Below, piece by piece: positions 35,876-44,378 of a stretch of DNA of 64,000 nt. Positions within the stretch are counted from its first letter, which is position 1, and each line of letters starts with the position of its first letter. Both the position numbers and the translations under genes were made by a program. The notes under the pieces were generated by a model. It was not told the DNA's origin and did no database searches. It saw nothing but the letters and a program-made list of their open reading frames with translations. Source of the stretch: a cyanobacterium PCC 7702 (GTDB taxonomy: Bacteria > Cyanobacteriota > Cyanobacteriia > Cyanobacteriales > Nostocaceae); contig KB235926.1 in assembly GCA_000332255.1 (NCBI GenBank), forward strand, positions 75,902 through 139,901, in the 5' to 3' direction.

Positions 35876-36622
35876 CTATCTATTACAATCAAGGACGCCA
35901 TCTATAAATTGCTGCAGTTTTTCGTAGTGAGAACCTTTCCAATAAATTTGAGCGCAACCCTGACAGCAGTGAAACTCTTTAACATCCCGTTGGATGTTCT
36001 CTGGTAGTTTATCTATAATGGCTTGCTTGGTCACCGGTTTCAACAAGCCATTACAACGCAAACATCTTGCAAAAGGAGAAACTAATTTAAATAAATTGAA
36101 TCGTCGCAATACTTCTACAATTTGTTGCTGAGGGTCGGTATTTCTAACGTAATATCCGTAGGTAACTGCACTTCGCATCAACAAACCTTTGTCGCGGGTA
36201 AGGAGAATGCGCATCTGAGTGCTTGATATGGCTGCTAGTTCTGCATCATCGTAATCGTTTCGATATAAAGTATCAAAGCCTAACAATCGCAAAGAGGATG
36301 CTAGTTTTCCTAAATGAATGTCCAAGACAAAACGAATAACCTTTGGTGGTTGCGGTCGTACTAAACTTAAGATGGGGGTTTTTGTGGCTGCAGAAATAGG
36401 ATAGACGTTAATCACGTCTCCATCCTGAACAATATAGGAAAAATCTACTGATGCTCCGTTAACTTCTATACAATCAACCTCTGGATGTGGTATCCCCAAA
36501 GACTCTATCATGTCTTTGATAGAGCCTTTTTCTCCAAAAAAATGCTCGATTTCTACTTGCCTTTTATTCGCTGGCAAAAAATCATTTAATTCTCCATAGA
36601 AGTGAAAAGTTGCTTTAGCCAT
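35876..36622 (-). CDS. Mut7-C RNase domain protein with N-terminal ubiquitin-like domain
   Basis: 248 aa. The N-terminus (1-85) is the ubiquitin/ThiS-like 'Ub-Mut7C' domain ('FHFYGELNDFLPANKRQVEI', 'GDVINVYPIS'). The C-terminal part is Mut7-C, a PIN-fold RNase: 'FVLDIHLGKLASSLRLLGFD', 'NDYDDAELAAIS', 'ILLTRDKGLLMR', then a four-cysteine zinc ribbon ('ARCLRCNGLL' and 'HCCQGCAQIYW'). Presumed metal-dependent RNase with unknown substrate. Codes alone; convergent with the broken phosphatase gene, 49 bp between ends. Confidence 0.92.
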   Translation of the reverse strand: MAKATFHFYGELNDFLPANKRQVEIEHFFGEKGSIKDMIESLGIPHPEVDCIEVNGASVDFSYIVQDGDVINVYPISAATKTPILSLVRPQPPKVIRFVLDIHLGKLASSLRLLGFDTLYRNDYDDAELAAISSTQMRILLTRDKGLLMRSAVTYGYYVRNTDPQQQIVEVLRRFNLFKLVSPFARCLRCNGLLKPVTKQAIIDKLPENIQRDVKEFHCCQGCAQIYWKGSHYEKLQQFIDGVLDCNR

Positions 36623-37541
36623 AGCAACAAAGCGTCTATCCTACGTTTACCATAGTAACTTTCAGCAATCAAAGCCAGAAACAAGACCCTACTGTTCCCC
36701 AGATACTTGGTAAGGCGTCCCAAAAGCTGCACCTTTTGTGGTAGTAAATGTCCCATCCCTAGTCTTTCGCCTCGCCTTTTTAAGTATTTATACTTAAAAT
36801 TTTATTGAAAATATTTCTCTTTTAAATTAAACTCTTCTCGGCTGTGCTGTTGCAGCTTATGAAAGCTAAAGAGTCAGGGTTTTTAGCATTACCAAAGGCA
36901 TGGATGCCATGATAATTATTAGTAAATACTTGCATTTATCCTCAACATCAGCTAGAGTCGAAATGATTGCTTTTATTCGGTCTCTAGCTTACTGTTGAGG
37001 AGGTGCGATCGCTTAGCAGGATAATTCTTTGGCGTAAAAATGCTTCTTGTGGAAGTACCATCAGTAACAAAACAGTTGTTATCATATTCAAAAAATTCAC
37101 CCTCAGAAAATGGCAGGTGAAATTATTTACCCTTACTTTATATTTTGTTTAATTTGCATTGGGAAAAAATCATAGATAATTTTGGCATATGCAACTACTT
37201 GGGAAAAAATTAAACCAGTTAACCGATAAAATTCCTTGCTCCAGTCTGTTCCAGACAGTTATTGATTGGCAGTGACGGATTTGATTGTATGTATGAGGTG
37301 AGCTGAAAATTTTGTCAAAAGTCCACATACAGCACAAAAATACTAGGAAAATGATGTTATAAATTAGCTACTATATTCCCAATAAAAAGTTGCTATCGCC
37401 TTCCTATTACCTAGCTAAATAATAGTAGTAATACTTGGCACTACTAGTAAAAAAGCAAACATTTTTTGGGAAATTTGTAACTAAAAATACTATCTCTGCT
37501 TGCCAGATCCTTGTTTGGAAATAAATCAACTTTGACATGAA
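36623..37541. other. 919-bp intergenic region, nothing identified
   Basis: AT-rich, no frame of useful length, no tRNA-like fold seen. The word 'ttgggaaaaaatta/ca' occurs twice (near 37158 and 37199). One HIP1 octamer near 37005. May hold the promoter of the + strand gene that follows. Confidence 0.4.
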
Positions 37542-38519
37542 ATGAGTACTTTCTTTTGTTCGGACAATTCCCGCCAATTAGGAGAAGATATTATCGGTAG
37601 TGTCTCTAATTACAAAACTTACATTTTGGTTGAGTGCCCGCCACCTTGGAAGTTTGAAGCCTTTGACTCGAAATGGATTCCAGAAAATTTGCGGCTTTTA
37701 GTAGATGAAATCAAAAATGCTAAATTGCCAATTAACTTTCTTTTGATTGCTAATAATTCCTCGCATAAAGTAGACCGCAAAACTTTATTAATTTACCAAA
37801 AACAAGACGGTTTAAGTAGTGGTTACCAAAAGCGAGAATTTTGTCTGGAAAATCTGGAACAAGCAGCATCTGTAATCAACAAATGGCTGTGGGATAGAAA
37901 CTCGAACTATGAAATCAAAACTACTGCCACAAGAGATATTTTAGTTTGTACCCACGGCAGTCACGATCGCTGCTGCTCTCGATACGGTAATTCTTTTTAT
38001 TACCAGGCTAAAAATATTGTCTGTGATTTGAATTTGGAAAATGTGCGCATTTGGAAATCCAGCCATATTGGCGGGCATCGCTTTGCTCCCACGCTCATTG
38101 ACCTTCCAGAAGGAAGATACTACGGTAATGTCGATGCGGAAACCTTTAAATCAATATTAACCCGAACTGGCAATATTAGATGTTTAGAAAAAGTTTATCG
38201 AGGTTGGGGAATTTTACCAAAATCAATTCAAGTTTTGGAAAGAGAATTAATCTGGCGTTATGGATGGGATTGGTTTAACTACAAAGTAGCAGGTAGAATT
38301 ATCGAGCAAAGTGCAGATAAAAACACGATTCGTGCCGAGTTAACTTTTGAAAAACCTGATTGTTCGCACTACAGTTATCAAGCAAGGTTGATCCAAGACG
38401 AAACAAAAACAGTTGAACTCAAGAGTTCCTGTGACGCTCAGCACGAGTCAGTGTTTGTTAAATATGCCGTAGCTAGTTTGTGGTTGACTGCTACCAATTT
38501 TGCTAGTTGTAGTGCATAG
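37542..38519 (+). CDS. Sucrase/ferredoxin-like family protein
   Basis: 325 aa. The thioredoxin-like ferredoxin domain carries 'ILVCTHGSHDRCCSRYGNSF' and 'VRIWKSSHIGGHRFAPTLID', with 'LPEGRYYGNVDAETF'. The Cys and His residues in these two motifs fit the cluster-binding set of the Suc_Fer-like family (yeast Aim32/Apd1 relatives, where a 2Fe-2S cluster is bound by Cys and His). The N-terminal 100 residues include 'ILVECPPPWKFEAFDSKWIP'. Function in cyanobacteria unknown, probably redox. A 338-bp gap follows (38520-38857) with nothing recognised. Confidence 0.9.
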   Translation: MSTFFCSDNSRQLGEDIIGSVSNYKTYILVECPPPWKFEAFDSKWIPENLRLLVDEIKNAKLPINFLLIANNSSHKVDRKTLLIYQKQDGLSSGYQKREFCLENLEQAASVINKWLWDRNSNYEIKTTATRDILVCTHGSHDRCCSRYGNSFYYQAKNIVCDLNLENVRIWKSSHIGGHRFAPTLIDLPEGRYYGNVDAETFKSILTRTGNIRCLEKVYRGWGILPKSIQVLERELIWRYGWDWFNYKVAGRIIEQSADKNTIRAELTFEKPDCSHYSYQARLIQDETKTVELKSSCDAQHESVFVKYAVASLWLTATNFASCSA

Positions 38520-38857
38520 GTGAATACGATGCAGTTAAGAGCGTTGGTTGCGATCGCCGCTTGCTTGTCGCGCCTAATTTTGTAAAAACCCCAGTGTCAT
38601 CACCGCCGCTACTTTAGTACCAAAACCAATGAAAATTGCGGACTGAGTAGCGACGGTCAATTTGCTGTACTAAACAAACTTAGGTTACATACTTGCGAAC
38701 AGCAACTACGTTTACCGCTAAGAAAGCGAGCTAGGTTAAACAAATTACTGCTTACTTTGCCACTAATTACAGTGCCTTGTAGGAACTTTGCGTGCAAGTT
38801 CAAAAGCTTTCGCTTATAACACTATAACTGCAACTGCTCCACCCCTTTGTGGCTAAA

Positions 38858-40081
38858 TCAAAGAATATATTTTAAACCTGCACTGGTGCCGTGGGTATCA
38901 GTGGGAGATGGCAAGTAATATTTTTGCCACAGTTCCTCGGCAATCAGGCAAGCGATTAACCACATCAAACCGACAGCGTAGCCAGCTGCCACATCAGTAG
39001 GCCAGTGTACGCCCAGATACAGCCGACTCAAACCAATTGCCAAAATCAAAATCGTACTCAAGGTAAAGATTTGTTTTCGCCATTGCGGAAATTGCTCTGC
39101 CAAAGTATAAGCTAGAAAGCCATAAATCACTATTGACCCCATGGCGTGACCGCTAGGAAAACTGTAGTGACCTGCATGCACAATCCAATCCCACAATGCA
39201 GGACGCGCTCTTCCAAAGTGGGCTTTGAGCCAATAATTCCAGCCTAGTGCACCAACTGCGGCTATACTTAGGGTAGTTGCTTGTTGACGGCGGTGAGAAA
39301 ATAGCGGTCCAATTGCTAATCCCGAACAAATCAACAGTAAAGCTGTGGGATTGCCAAGGGTAGTAATGGCAACCATGAGGCGATCTAAAAGTGGCGTGTG
39401 TAGTTTGTAGATCGCTAGTAAAATCACTGTATCTAAACCAAATACGTGTAAAAGTAAGGTACAAAACACAAGACCGCCAATAGTTGCTGATAGTAGCGCC
39501 AGATGTTTGCCAGCTAGTATTTTTTTCTGTTGGGGGGTTTCTACCACTGGCCTTGAAGAACTAACTACTTGGCTTTTGGCGTAACCAATAACAGCATTGG
39601 TGACGATCGCACCTACAATGATTGTAGCGTTGGTTAGTTTTCTGCTTGCAAGGGATAGCCCAGCTGCAGCTAAAAGAAAGGCTGTTGATAAAGATTGGAA
39701 CTGGCGGATGAAGATTTTGCTGCTAGAAGTAATTTTGGGAATGACATTTTGTGCGTAAGGATGGGGCGAAATTTTTGGCTTGCCTGTGGAAGCTTGCTGT
39801 TGAGCTTGTATTCTGTAATTCCAGACAATATCTTGGATCAGCGCAGCGATCGCCTGAAAATTCCAATCTGGATTTAAAATGACAAGAACGTTGCCTGTAT
39901 GATGGTTAGCACGAACTTGGACTATTCCTTTGCACTCTTGCAATCTCAACTCCAGATATTTTTTCAGAGTTGGCGAACCGTAAAGTCCGTTTACCTTATA
40001 TCTAGCTCTTGCTTTTACAGCTGTGTGTATTGGCTGCACCAAAGGATTTTCCTTGGCAAATTTCTCGATCTGAGCGCCCAT
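38858..40081 (-). CDS. Fusion of an HMA-like domain with a PAP2 membrane phosphatase
   Basis: 407 aa. Residues about 25-95 ('ARARYKVNGLYGSPTLKKYL' to 'WNFQAIAALIQDIVWNYR') match the HMA-like domain at the N-terminus of cyanobacterial P-type ATPases, but without the CxxC metal motif. Two membrane helices and a linker follow (130-170). The C-terminal 200 residues are a PAP2 phosphatase with all three motifs: 'KAHFGRARP', 'HYSFPSGHAMGS' and 'SRLYLGVHWPTDVAAGYAVG'. PAP2 proteins dephosphorylate lipid phosphates such as undecaprenyl diphosphate or phosphatidate. What the HMA-like part adds is unknown; a protein-interaction or regulatory role is possible. Confidence 0.9.
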   Translation of the reverse strand: MGAQIEKFAKENPLVQPIHTAVKARARYKVNGLYGSPTLKKYLELRLQECKGIVQVRANHHTGNVLVILNPDWNFQAIAALIQDIVWNYRIQAQQQASTGKPKISPHPYAQNVIPKITSSSKIFIRQFQSLSTAFLLAAAGLSLASRKLTNATIIVGAIVTNAVIGYAKSQVVSSSRPVVETPQQKKILAGKHLALLSATIGGLVFCTLLLHVFGLDTVILLAIYKLHTPLLDRLMVAITTLGNPTALLLICSGLAIGPLFSHRRQQATTLSIAAVGALGWNYWLKAHFGRARPALWDWIVHAGHYSFPSGHAMGSIVIYGFLAYTLAEQFPQWRKQIFTLSTILILAIGLSRLYLGVHWPTDVAAGYAVGLMWLIACLIAEELWQKYYLPSPTDTHGTSAGLKYIL

Positions 40082-40216
40082 TTTTCTACTTCATTAGAAT
40101 TAGCTTGCGTTTGCAAGTATGGCACAACCCGCAAAAGATTTGGCAATCGAATCCTATTGCTGAGCCTTAACATGTTACTATTTTTTTGTTACAATCTTAT
40201 AGAATTGATTGAATAA

Positions 40217-40290
40217 GGGCGCGTAGCTCAGTGGATTAGAGCGTCAGATTCCGGTTCTGTAGGTCGGGGGTTCGAATCCCTCCGCGCTCG
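40217..40290 (+). tRNA. tRNA-Arg (anticodon CCG)
   Basis: 74 nt cloverleaf. Acceptor GGGCGCG/CGCGCTC (one G-U), discriminator G, D arm GCTC/GAGC, anticodon loop TTCCGGT giving CCG (reads CGG), T arm GGGGG/CCCTC with TTCGAAT. The outer anticodon-stem pair (27-43) is T-T, a mismatch; the other four pairs are good. CCA is not encoded. Confidence 0.96.
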
Positions 40291-40319
40291 TTTTTGATAG
40301 GAACGAAACTACCATTCTC

Positions 40320-41966
40320 CTACAGTTGAAATTCATCAAATTTAATTACTTCTTGTCCTGGTTGGCGCGTGTCAAAACGGTAGCTGCTCACCGTACCCGT
40401 ACCCGTGTCGAAGATACTAAAAACTGTAATCTCATTACTGCTAATATACGGCATCGGCTGACCGTCTTCGTCCAGTATCGGTGCAATTGTTGGTACTACC
40501 GGTTCTAAGCCATAGGGATCGCCAATCGCCACGTAGTCTTGACCGGGCCAAGATGGCAAGCTTTTGCGTTTTCTATCTTTGCAAGCAGCTCCGTAGGAGT
40601 TACCAACGTTAGAAGTTTCTAAAAAATGCACGCCCGAGGGACTACAAAAGCGATTCCACAAGTGGGAATGTCCAAAAAGCACCAGCTGCACCTTAGCTGC
40701 TTCTAAAAGTGGCAATAGGTCCCTAACAATGTAGTCTGCTTGTTTGGGATACTCATAACGCACTGCCCGAATTTTACCATCTCGATCCCGTGTGACGATT
40801 TGCACGGGATCTGTATAGGCAGGTACAATATTATCACCTAAAGTATGGGGTGGATGATGTAACATTACCACCTTATATTTAGCTTGTTTGAACTCAGGGC
40901 TGTTTAGTTCTTGTACTAACCAGTTGTACTGCTTGCTACCTTTGGTAATCGGTTCGTAAATGTGCTGTCCGTACCCCCAATTCTCGGGATTGTTGAGTTC
41001 TGTTTCTGGTTCACTGTATTTTCCTTTTTTTCGACCGTCACTTTTGGGATAACGCCACATGTTTGTAGCGTAAAGCACTACCAAGCGCACATCACCAAAG
41101 CTGGTTGCATAGTAAGTTTTTCCCCCTTCTAAACTTTGGGGTAAGGTAAAAATTTCTTCGTAGGTATCGGTATTGAAAGAGTTATCTTTGAGGAATTTTT
41201 CGCCATACAAATTGAGGGCCACTTTGACAGGAATTGTATCGTCAAATTCTTCGTTTAAACTTGCCTGGCGCCCGAAACGTCCCATAATTTCGTGATTGCC
41301 AATACAGGTAAATAGCGGCGCGTGTTGAATAATTGCTCCTCCGGTGTATGTTGTTTTCTGACCGTTGTATTCCATTTCATAGCGAGCACGACCCTGTAAA
41401 CAAGGAAAAAACGCAGCGCCACGATTATCATCAAACCATTCACTAGCGCGATCGGGAACGTTGACTAAATCACCAGCAAACCACACTGCATCCAGTCGTC
41501 CGACTGTTTCTGCAACTTTTTGCAAATTTGCTGCTACCATGGGCTTGAGTTGATGATCGGAGGTGAGCAGAATCTTTAGCGGCGTACCGGGACTAGGAGT
41601 AGGTGCTAGGCTAAAAATATCACTGCTTACACTTTTACCGTCTTCCCGTACACTTCTAACTCGATAGGAAATTCTTTCACCGGGAACAAGGTCAGAGACT
41701 ACAGCTTCGTGTCGCCAAATCTCCCGTCGAACAGGACGTTCATAAATCTGTCCGTCTTCGGTTTGGTTTCCCACTCGCGATTGTTGGTCTTCGCGCAAGC
41801 GAGTGAGTTTGGTTGTTTGAGCAAAAACAGTTTGAGTAAAATTTTTCCCGTAGGAAACTGCATGCTCGCAACCTGCAAATTCAGTAAACCAAACAACTCG
41901 CACAGAATTTGGAGTTGGTAATTGCAAAAACGGATCGGTGAGCAACTGAGGTGACGATGTTGTCAT
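40320..41966 (-). CDS. Metallophosphoesterase with N-terminal Fn3-like domain (purple-acid-phosphatase type)
   Basis: 548 aa. An N-terminal beta-sandwich ('LQLPTPNSVRVVWFTEFAGC', 'LVPGERISYRVRSV') precedes a calcineurin-like core: 'ILLTSDHQLKP' (D-x-H), 'AVWFAGDLVNVPD' (GD), 'FTCIGNHEIMGRFG' (GNHE), 'KVVMLHHPPHT' and 'QLVLFGHSHLWNR' (GHxH). This order resembles purple acid phosphatases. No signal peptide is clear, so it may be cytoplasmic. ATG 41966 preferred; a GTG at 41984 is possible. It is the fourth phosphatase-type gene within 15 kb. Confidence 0.9.
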   Translation of the reverse strand: MTTSSPQLLTDPFLQLPTPNSVRVVWFTEFAGCEHAVSYGKNFTQTVFAQTTKLTRLREDQQSRVGNQTEDGQIYERPVRREIWRHEAVVSDLVPGERISYRVRSVREDGKSVSSDIFSLAPTPSPGTPLKILLTSDHQLKPMVAANLQKVAETVGRLDAVWFAGDLVNVPDRASEWFDDNRGAAFFPCLQGRARYEMEYNGQKTTYTGGAIIQHAPLFTCIGNHEIMGRFGRQASLNEEFDDTIPVKVALNLYGEKFLKDNSFNTDTYEEIFTLPQSLEGGKTYYATSFGDVRLVVLYATNMWRYPKSDGRKKGKYSEPETELNNPENWGYGQHIYEPITKGSKQYNWLVQELNSPEFKQAKYKVVMLHHPPHTLGDNIVPAYTDPVQIVTRDRDGKIRAVRYEYPKQADYIVRDLLPLLEAAKVQLVLFGHSHLWNRFCSPSGVHFLETSNVGNSYGAACKDRKRKSLPSWPGQDYVAIGDPYGLEPVVPTIAPILDEDGQPMPYISSNEITVFSIFDTGTGTVSSYRFDTRQPGQEVIKFDEFQL

Positions 41967-42089
41967 AATGTTTGGCAGTGACACTCAGGTGTTTTCATGC
42001 GATCGCTCCACGCTTGTATTGTAAACGCATAAGCACTCCGCCTCGCAACTTGCTGCGATCTAAGTCATGCTTGTTAATACAAATGTATT

Positions 42090-42230
42090 TCTATGTTTTG
42101 CATATATGAAATGCATTTTGTTCATAACTACTGTTTTCTTTTTTATTTAAGCAAGGGAGGATAGTATCCATAGAGGATATTCTCATGTTTTTTATAGTTG
42201 TTTTCCCCTCTGTTGATAGAGGGGTTTTTT
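42090..42230 (+). ncRNA. Candidate non-coding RNA ending at an orphan terminator
   Basis: CCCCTC (42205-42210), loop TGTTGATA, GAGGGG (42219-42224) and six T form a strong + strand terminator, but no + strand gene lies upstream for about 1.9 kb (only the tRNA). The stretch before it contains small foldable units, 'ggatagtatcc' near 42159 and 'gaggatattctc' near 42173. The start is a guess. 'gcaagggagga' (42151-42161) is perfectly complementary to 'tcctcccttgc' (42275-42285), so the read-through transcript could form an alternative long stem. Confidence 0.45.
42205..42230 (+). terminator. Orphan rho-independent terminator
   Basis: Six-pair GC-rich stem CCCCTC/GAGGGG with an 8-base loop, followed by TTTTTT. 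Confidence 0.8.
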
Positions 42231-42940
42231 ATAGGATGTAGCATGCTCTAGCCCGTAAAAATTTATACTAAAAGTCCTCCCTTGCCCTTTCTATCTCACT
42301 AAGCGTGTGAGCAAAAATAAGTTTTGCTAATTGTCAGCTATTCCCTTCCCAAAAATTATGAAATTCATTTGGATCTAATTCCGACAGGAAATAAAAAAAT
42401 TTCCCGAGCTGATTCTAATGCTTGGTAGTATAGCTCGATGGCTCTGGATAAGGTGCAAAACTTAATAGGAATCCATCTGCCGTTGTTAAGAAAGTAGACA
42501 ACAACTCGGCTTGTTGTGTACTCTCCCAACGGGAGTGGAAGTTGCCAAGGTGATAGCACAATCTACGAATCTTAAAATAGTATATTACAACTTTTTAGAG
42601 AAGTAATTGCAGTTTTCATGGCGTGGGAGTGAGAATTTATAATCAGAGGAGTTTTGGTTACAAATTGTCCGAGGGCGATCGAAAAGCTGACTGCTTTTAT
42701 CAAGTGCTGGATAAACTTCCTGACTTCTTCAGCTTTATATTTTACCTGGCTCAAAAGAAAATAATTTGTTGAAGCAGTAGATTGTATTGCCAGGGTAGAA
42801 CAAACAAGGAAATTGCACTTTTTTGGAGAATTATTAATGCTATTAAATGCTGGTGGCGAAGTTTTTCATACTAGATTTTATTTGATGAAACTAAAAGTTT
42901 AGAATTTGAAAAAGCAAGAAAAATTTCTGCAGTGAATGAA
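42231..42940. other. Gene-poor stretch
   Basis: Short frames on the minus strand (about 60 codons at 42365-42559 and 42572-42754) lack ribosome sites and family features. No other structure recognised apart from the arm at 42275-42285 described with the candidate RNA. Confidence 0.4.
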
Positions 42941-43048
42941 TTACTTTTTCCAAGGTAGCTTGGTACCCATTTCAGTGAAAGCAGAGAAAATCAGATACAG
43001 TACTAAAATACCAACGCCGAGCAAAAAAAGAACAAAATCGTTATCCAT
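42941..43048 (-). CDS. Very small single-helix membrane protein (35 aa)
   Basis: ATG 43048, stop TAA at 42941. 'MDNDFVLFLLGVGILVLYLI' begins an uninterrupted hydrophobic helix ending around residue 24, followed by 'FSAFTEMGTKLPWKK'. The size, single helix and basic C-terminus are like small subunits of thylakoid complexes (photosystem, cytochrome b6f, NDH-1), but I cannot match it to a named one. There is no good Shine-Dalgarno. Divergent from the pentapeptide gene that starts at 43211. Confidence 0.6.
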   Translation of the reverse strand: MDNDFVLFLLGVGILVLYLIFSAFTEMGTKLPWKK

Positions 43049-43210
43049 TGTTTTTGATCAATTTTAGATGAGTAGGTGTTGTGAACTCAATCATACATTA
43101 CTACAAACACAAATCCTGAAATTTTCATTGCTGTCGAAAATTAAAATTTAATGTATAAATAAATATAAACATAAATATTTTCCTCAGTAATTACCACAGG
43201 GTAGCGAAAA

Positions 43211-43987
43211 ATGAACCCAAGAAGCACAATTCTCGTTACAGCCGTCTTTATAGTGATGATCGGCATCAGTCAAACTGTCCTAGCGGCAAATACTGAACAT
43301 ATCAGACAGTTGCTTGCCAAAAAACAATGTGAAAACTGTGACCTAAGCGGTGCGGGTTTGGCGATGGCGGATTTGAGTAATGCCAATTTGCGAGGAGCTA
43401 ATCTTGCAGGTGCTAATCTCAGTCGTGCAAATCTTAGTGGTGCTGACTTGAGCAACGCCAATTTGAGCAGTGCAGGATTGTTTGGTGCTAATTTAAGTGG
43501 AGCAAAACTGACTGGGGCGATTTTGGTGAGTACGGATTTGAGAGATACTTACTTGGTGAATGCAGAAATGACTGGTGTGAACCTCAACGGTGCAAACTTG
43601 CAAGGAGCCTTGGGGATACCGTTACAAATTGCAAAACCAGAAGACTTTTACGGGTGGGGTGTAGCAGAAGCGCAAAAGGGTAATTATCAAAAAGCAATGG
43701 ATTATTTTGAGCAGGCGATCGCCATTAAACCAGACTATGCTGCTGCTTATCTAGCCCGTGGTGTTGCTCGCTACCAACTTTTGGACCGACAAGGCGCTTT
43801 TGCAGACGCCCAAATTGCTGAAAAATTATTTACAAACCAAAAAAATAGCGAGGGTATTCAAATAGCCCAGGCTTTTATGAAAGAATTGCAAACACCCCAG
43901 ACAGCCAAATTAGACCCTGGAAAACCAAATTTTATGGACTTTTTGGGAGGTATTGCTTCTTTGTTTCTTCAATTTGTGGGTTTTTAG
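43211..43987 (+). CDS. Exported pentapeptide-repeat and TPR protein
   Basis: 258 aa. A signal peptide (about 1-25, ending 'ISQTVLA') is followed by a short '[18 protein letters not shown]' cap and some 17 A(N/D)LxG-type pentapeptides (about 40-130; '[20 protein letters not shown]'), then two or three TPR helices ('[20 protein letters not shown]', '[20 protein letters not shown]'). The C-terminus ends in a hydrophobic patch '[15 protein letters not shown]'. Right-handed quadrilateral beta-helix plus TPR suggests a periplasmic or lumenal scaffold; function unknown. Confidence 0.86.
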   Translation: MNPRSTILVTAVFIVMIGISQTVLAANTEHIRQLLAKKQCENCDLSGAGLAMADLSNANLRGANLAGANLSRANLSGADLSNANLSSAGLFGANLSGAKLTGAILVSTDLRDTYLVNAEMTGVNLNGANLQGALGIPLQIAKPEDFYGWGVAEAQKGNYQKAMDYFEQAIAIKPDYAAAYLARGVARYQLLDRQGAFADAQIAEKLFTNQKNSEGIQIAQAFMKELQTPQTAKLDPGKPNFMDFLGGIASLFLQFVGF

Positions 43988-44004
43988 TTGACTATTTAAC
44001 TTTC

Positions 44005-44220
44005 AAGAAGCTTCTCTCAAGGGAGCAAATCTGACAAAAGCCAACTTGAAAAAAGCTGACTTGAGCGGAGCAAATCTTTATGAAGATAAGCTTATCTACG
44101 CAAGGCTTGACGGTGCAAATTTGCAAATGGCAAACTGACAGATGCTGAGCTTTGGGGAGCAAATTTGTACGGAGCGTACCTGAACGGTACTTGTTTGCAA
44201 GGCGCCATATGCCAGAGACA
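44005..44220 (+). pseudogene. Pentapeptide-repeat gene fragment
   Basis: Directly after the intact pentapeptide gene, a frame reads 'GANLTKANLKKADLSGANLY', 'ARLDGANLQMAN' then TGA; one base on, the repeats resume as 'DAELWGANLYGAYLNG' and 'CLQGAICQRQ'. There is no start codon and the 3' end runs into a dispersed repeat at 44227. Probably the remains of a second repeat protein or of a longer ancestor of the upstream gene. Confidence 0.72.
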
Positions 44221-44226
44221 GTACAG

Positions 44227-44283
44227 TTCTCTACGAGAAGCCGCGGTTGCGTAGCGTGCCGGAAGGCATTAGAGCGCGTCTAC
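44227..44283 (-). repeat. Small dispersed repeat, reverse orientation, expanded copy
   Basis: On the minus strand it begins 'gtagacgcgctctaatgcct' and ends 'cggcttctcgtagagaa', i.e. the same two ends as the copies at 1127 and 46066 with about 24 extra bases between them. It lies between the pentapeptide fragment and ilvD. Confidence 0.7.
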
Positions 44284-44378
44284 ACCAGTAAGGCGCTGTT
44301 TACTATTTTCTCTTTCCTGTTAACTGAATCCAGGGTTTCTGATATTTTGAAAATAATCTATGGGGCTGAGGAATCAAA

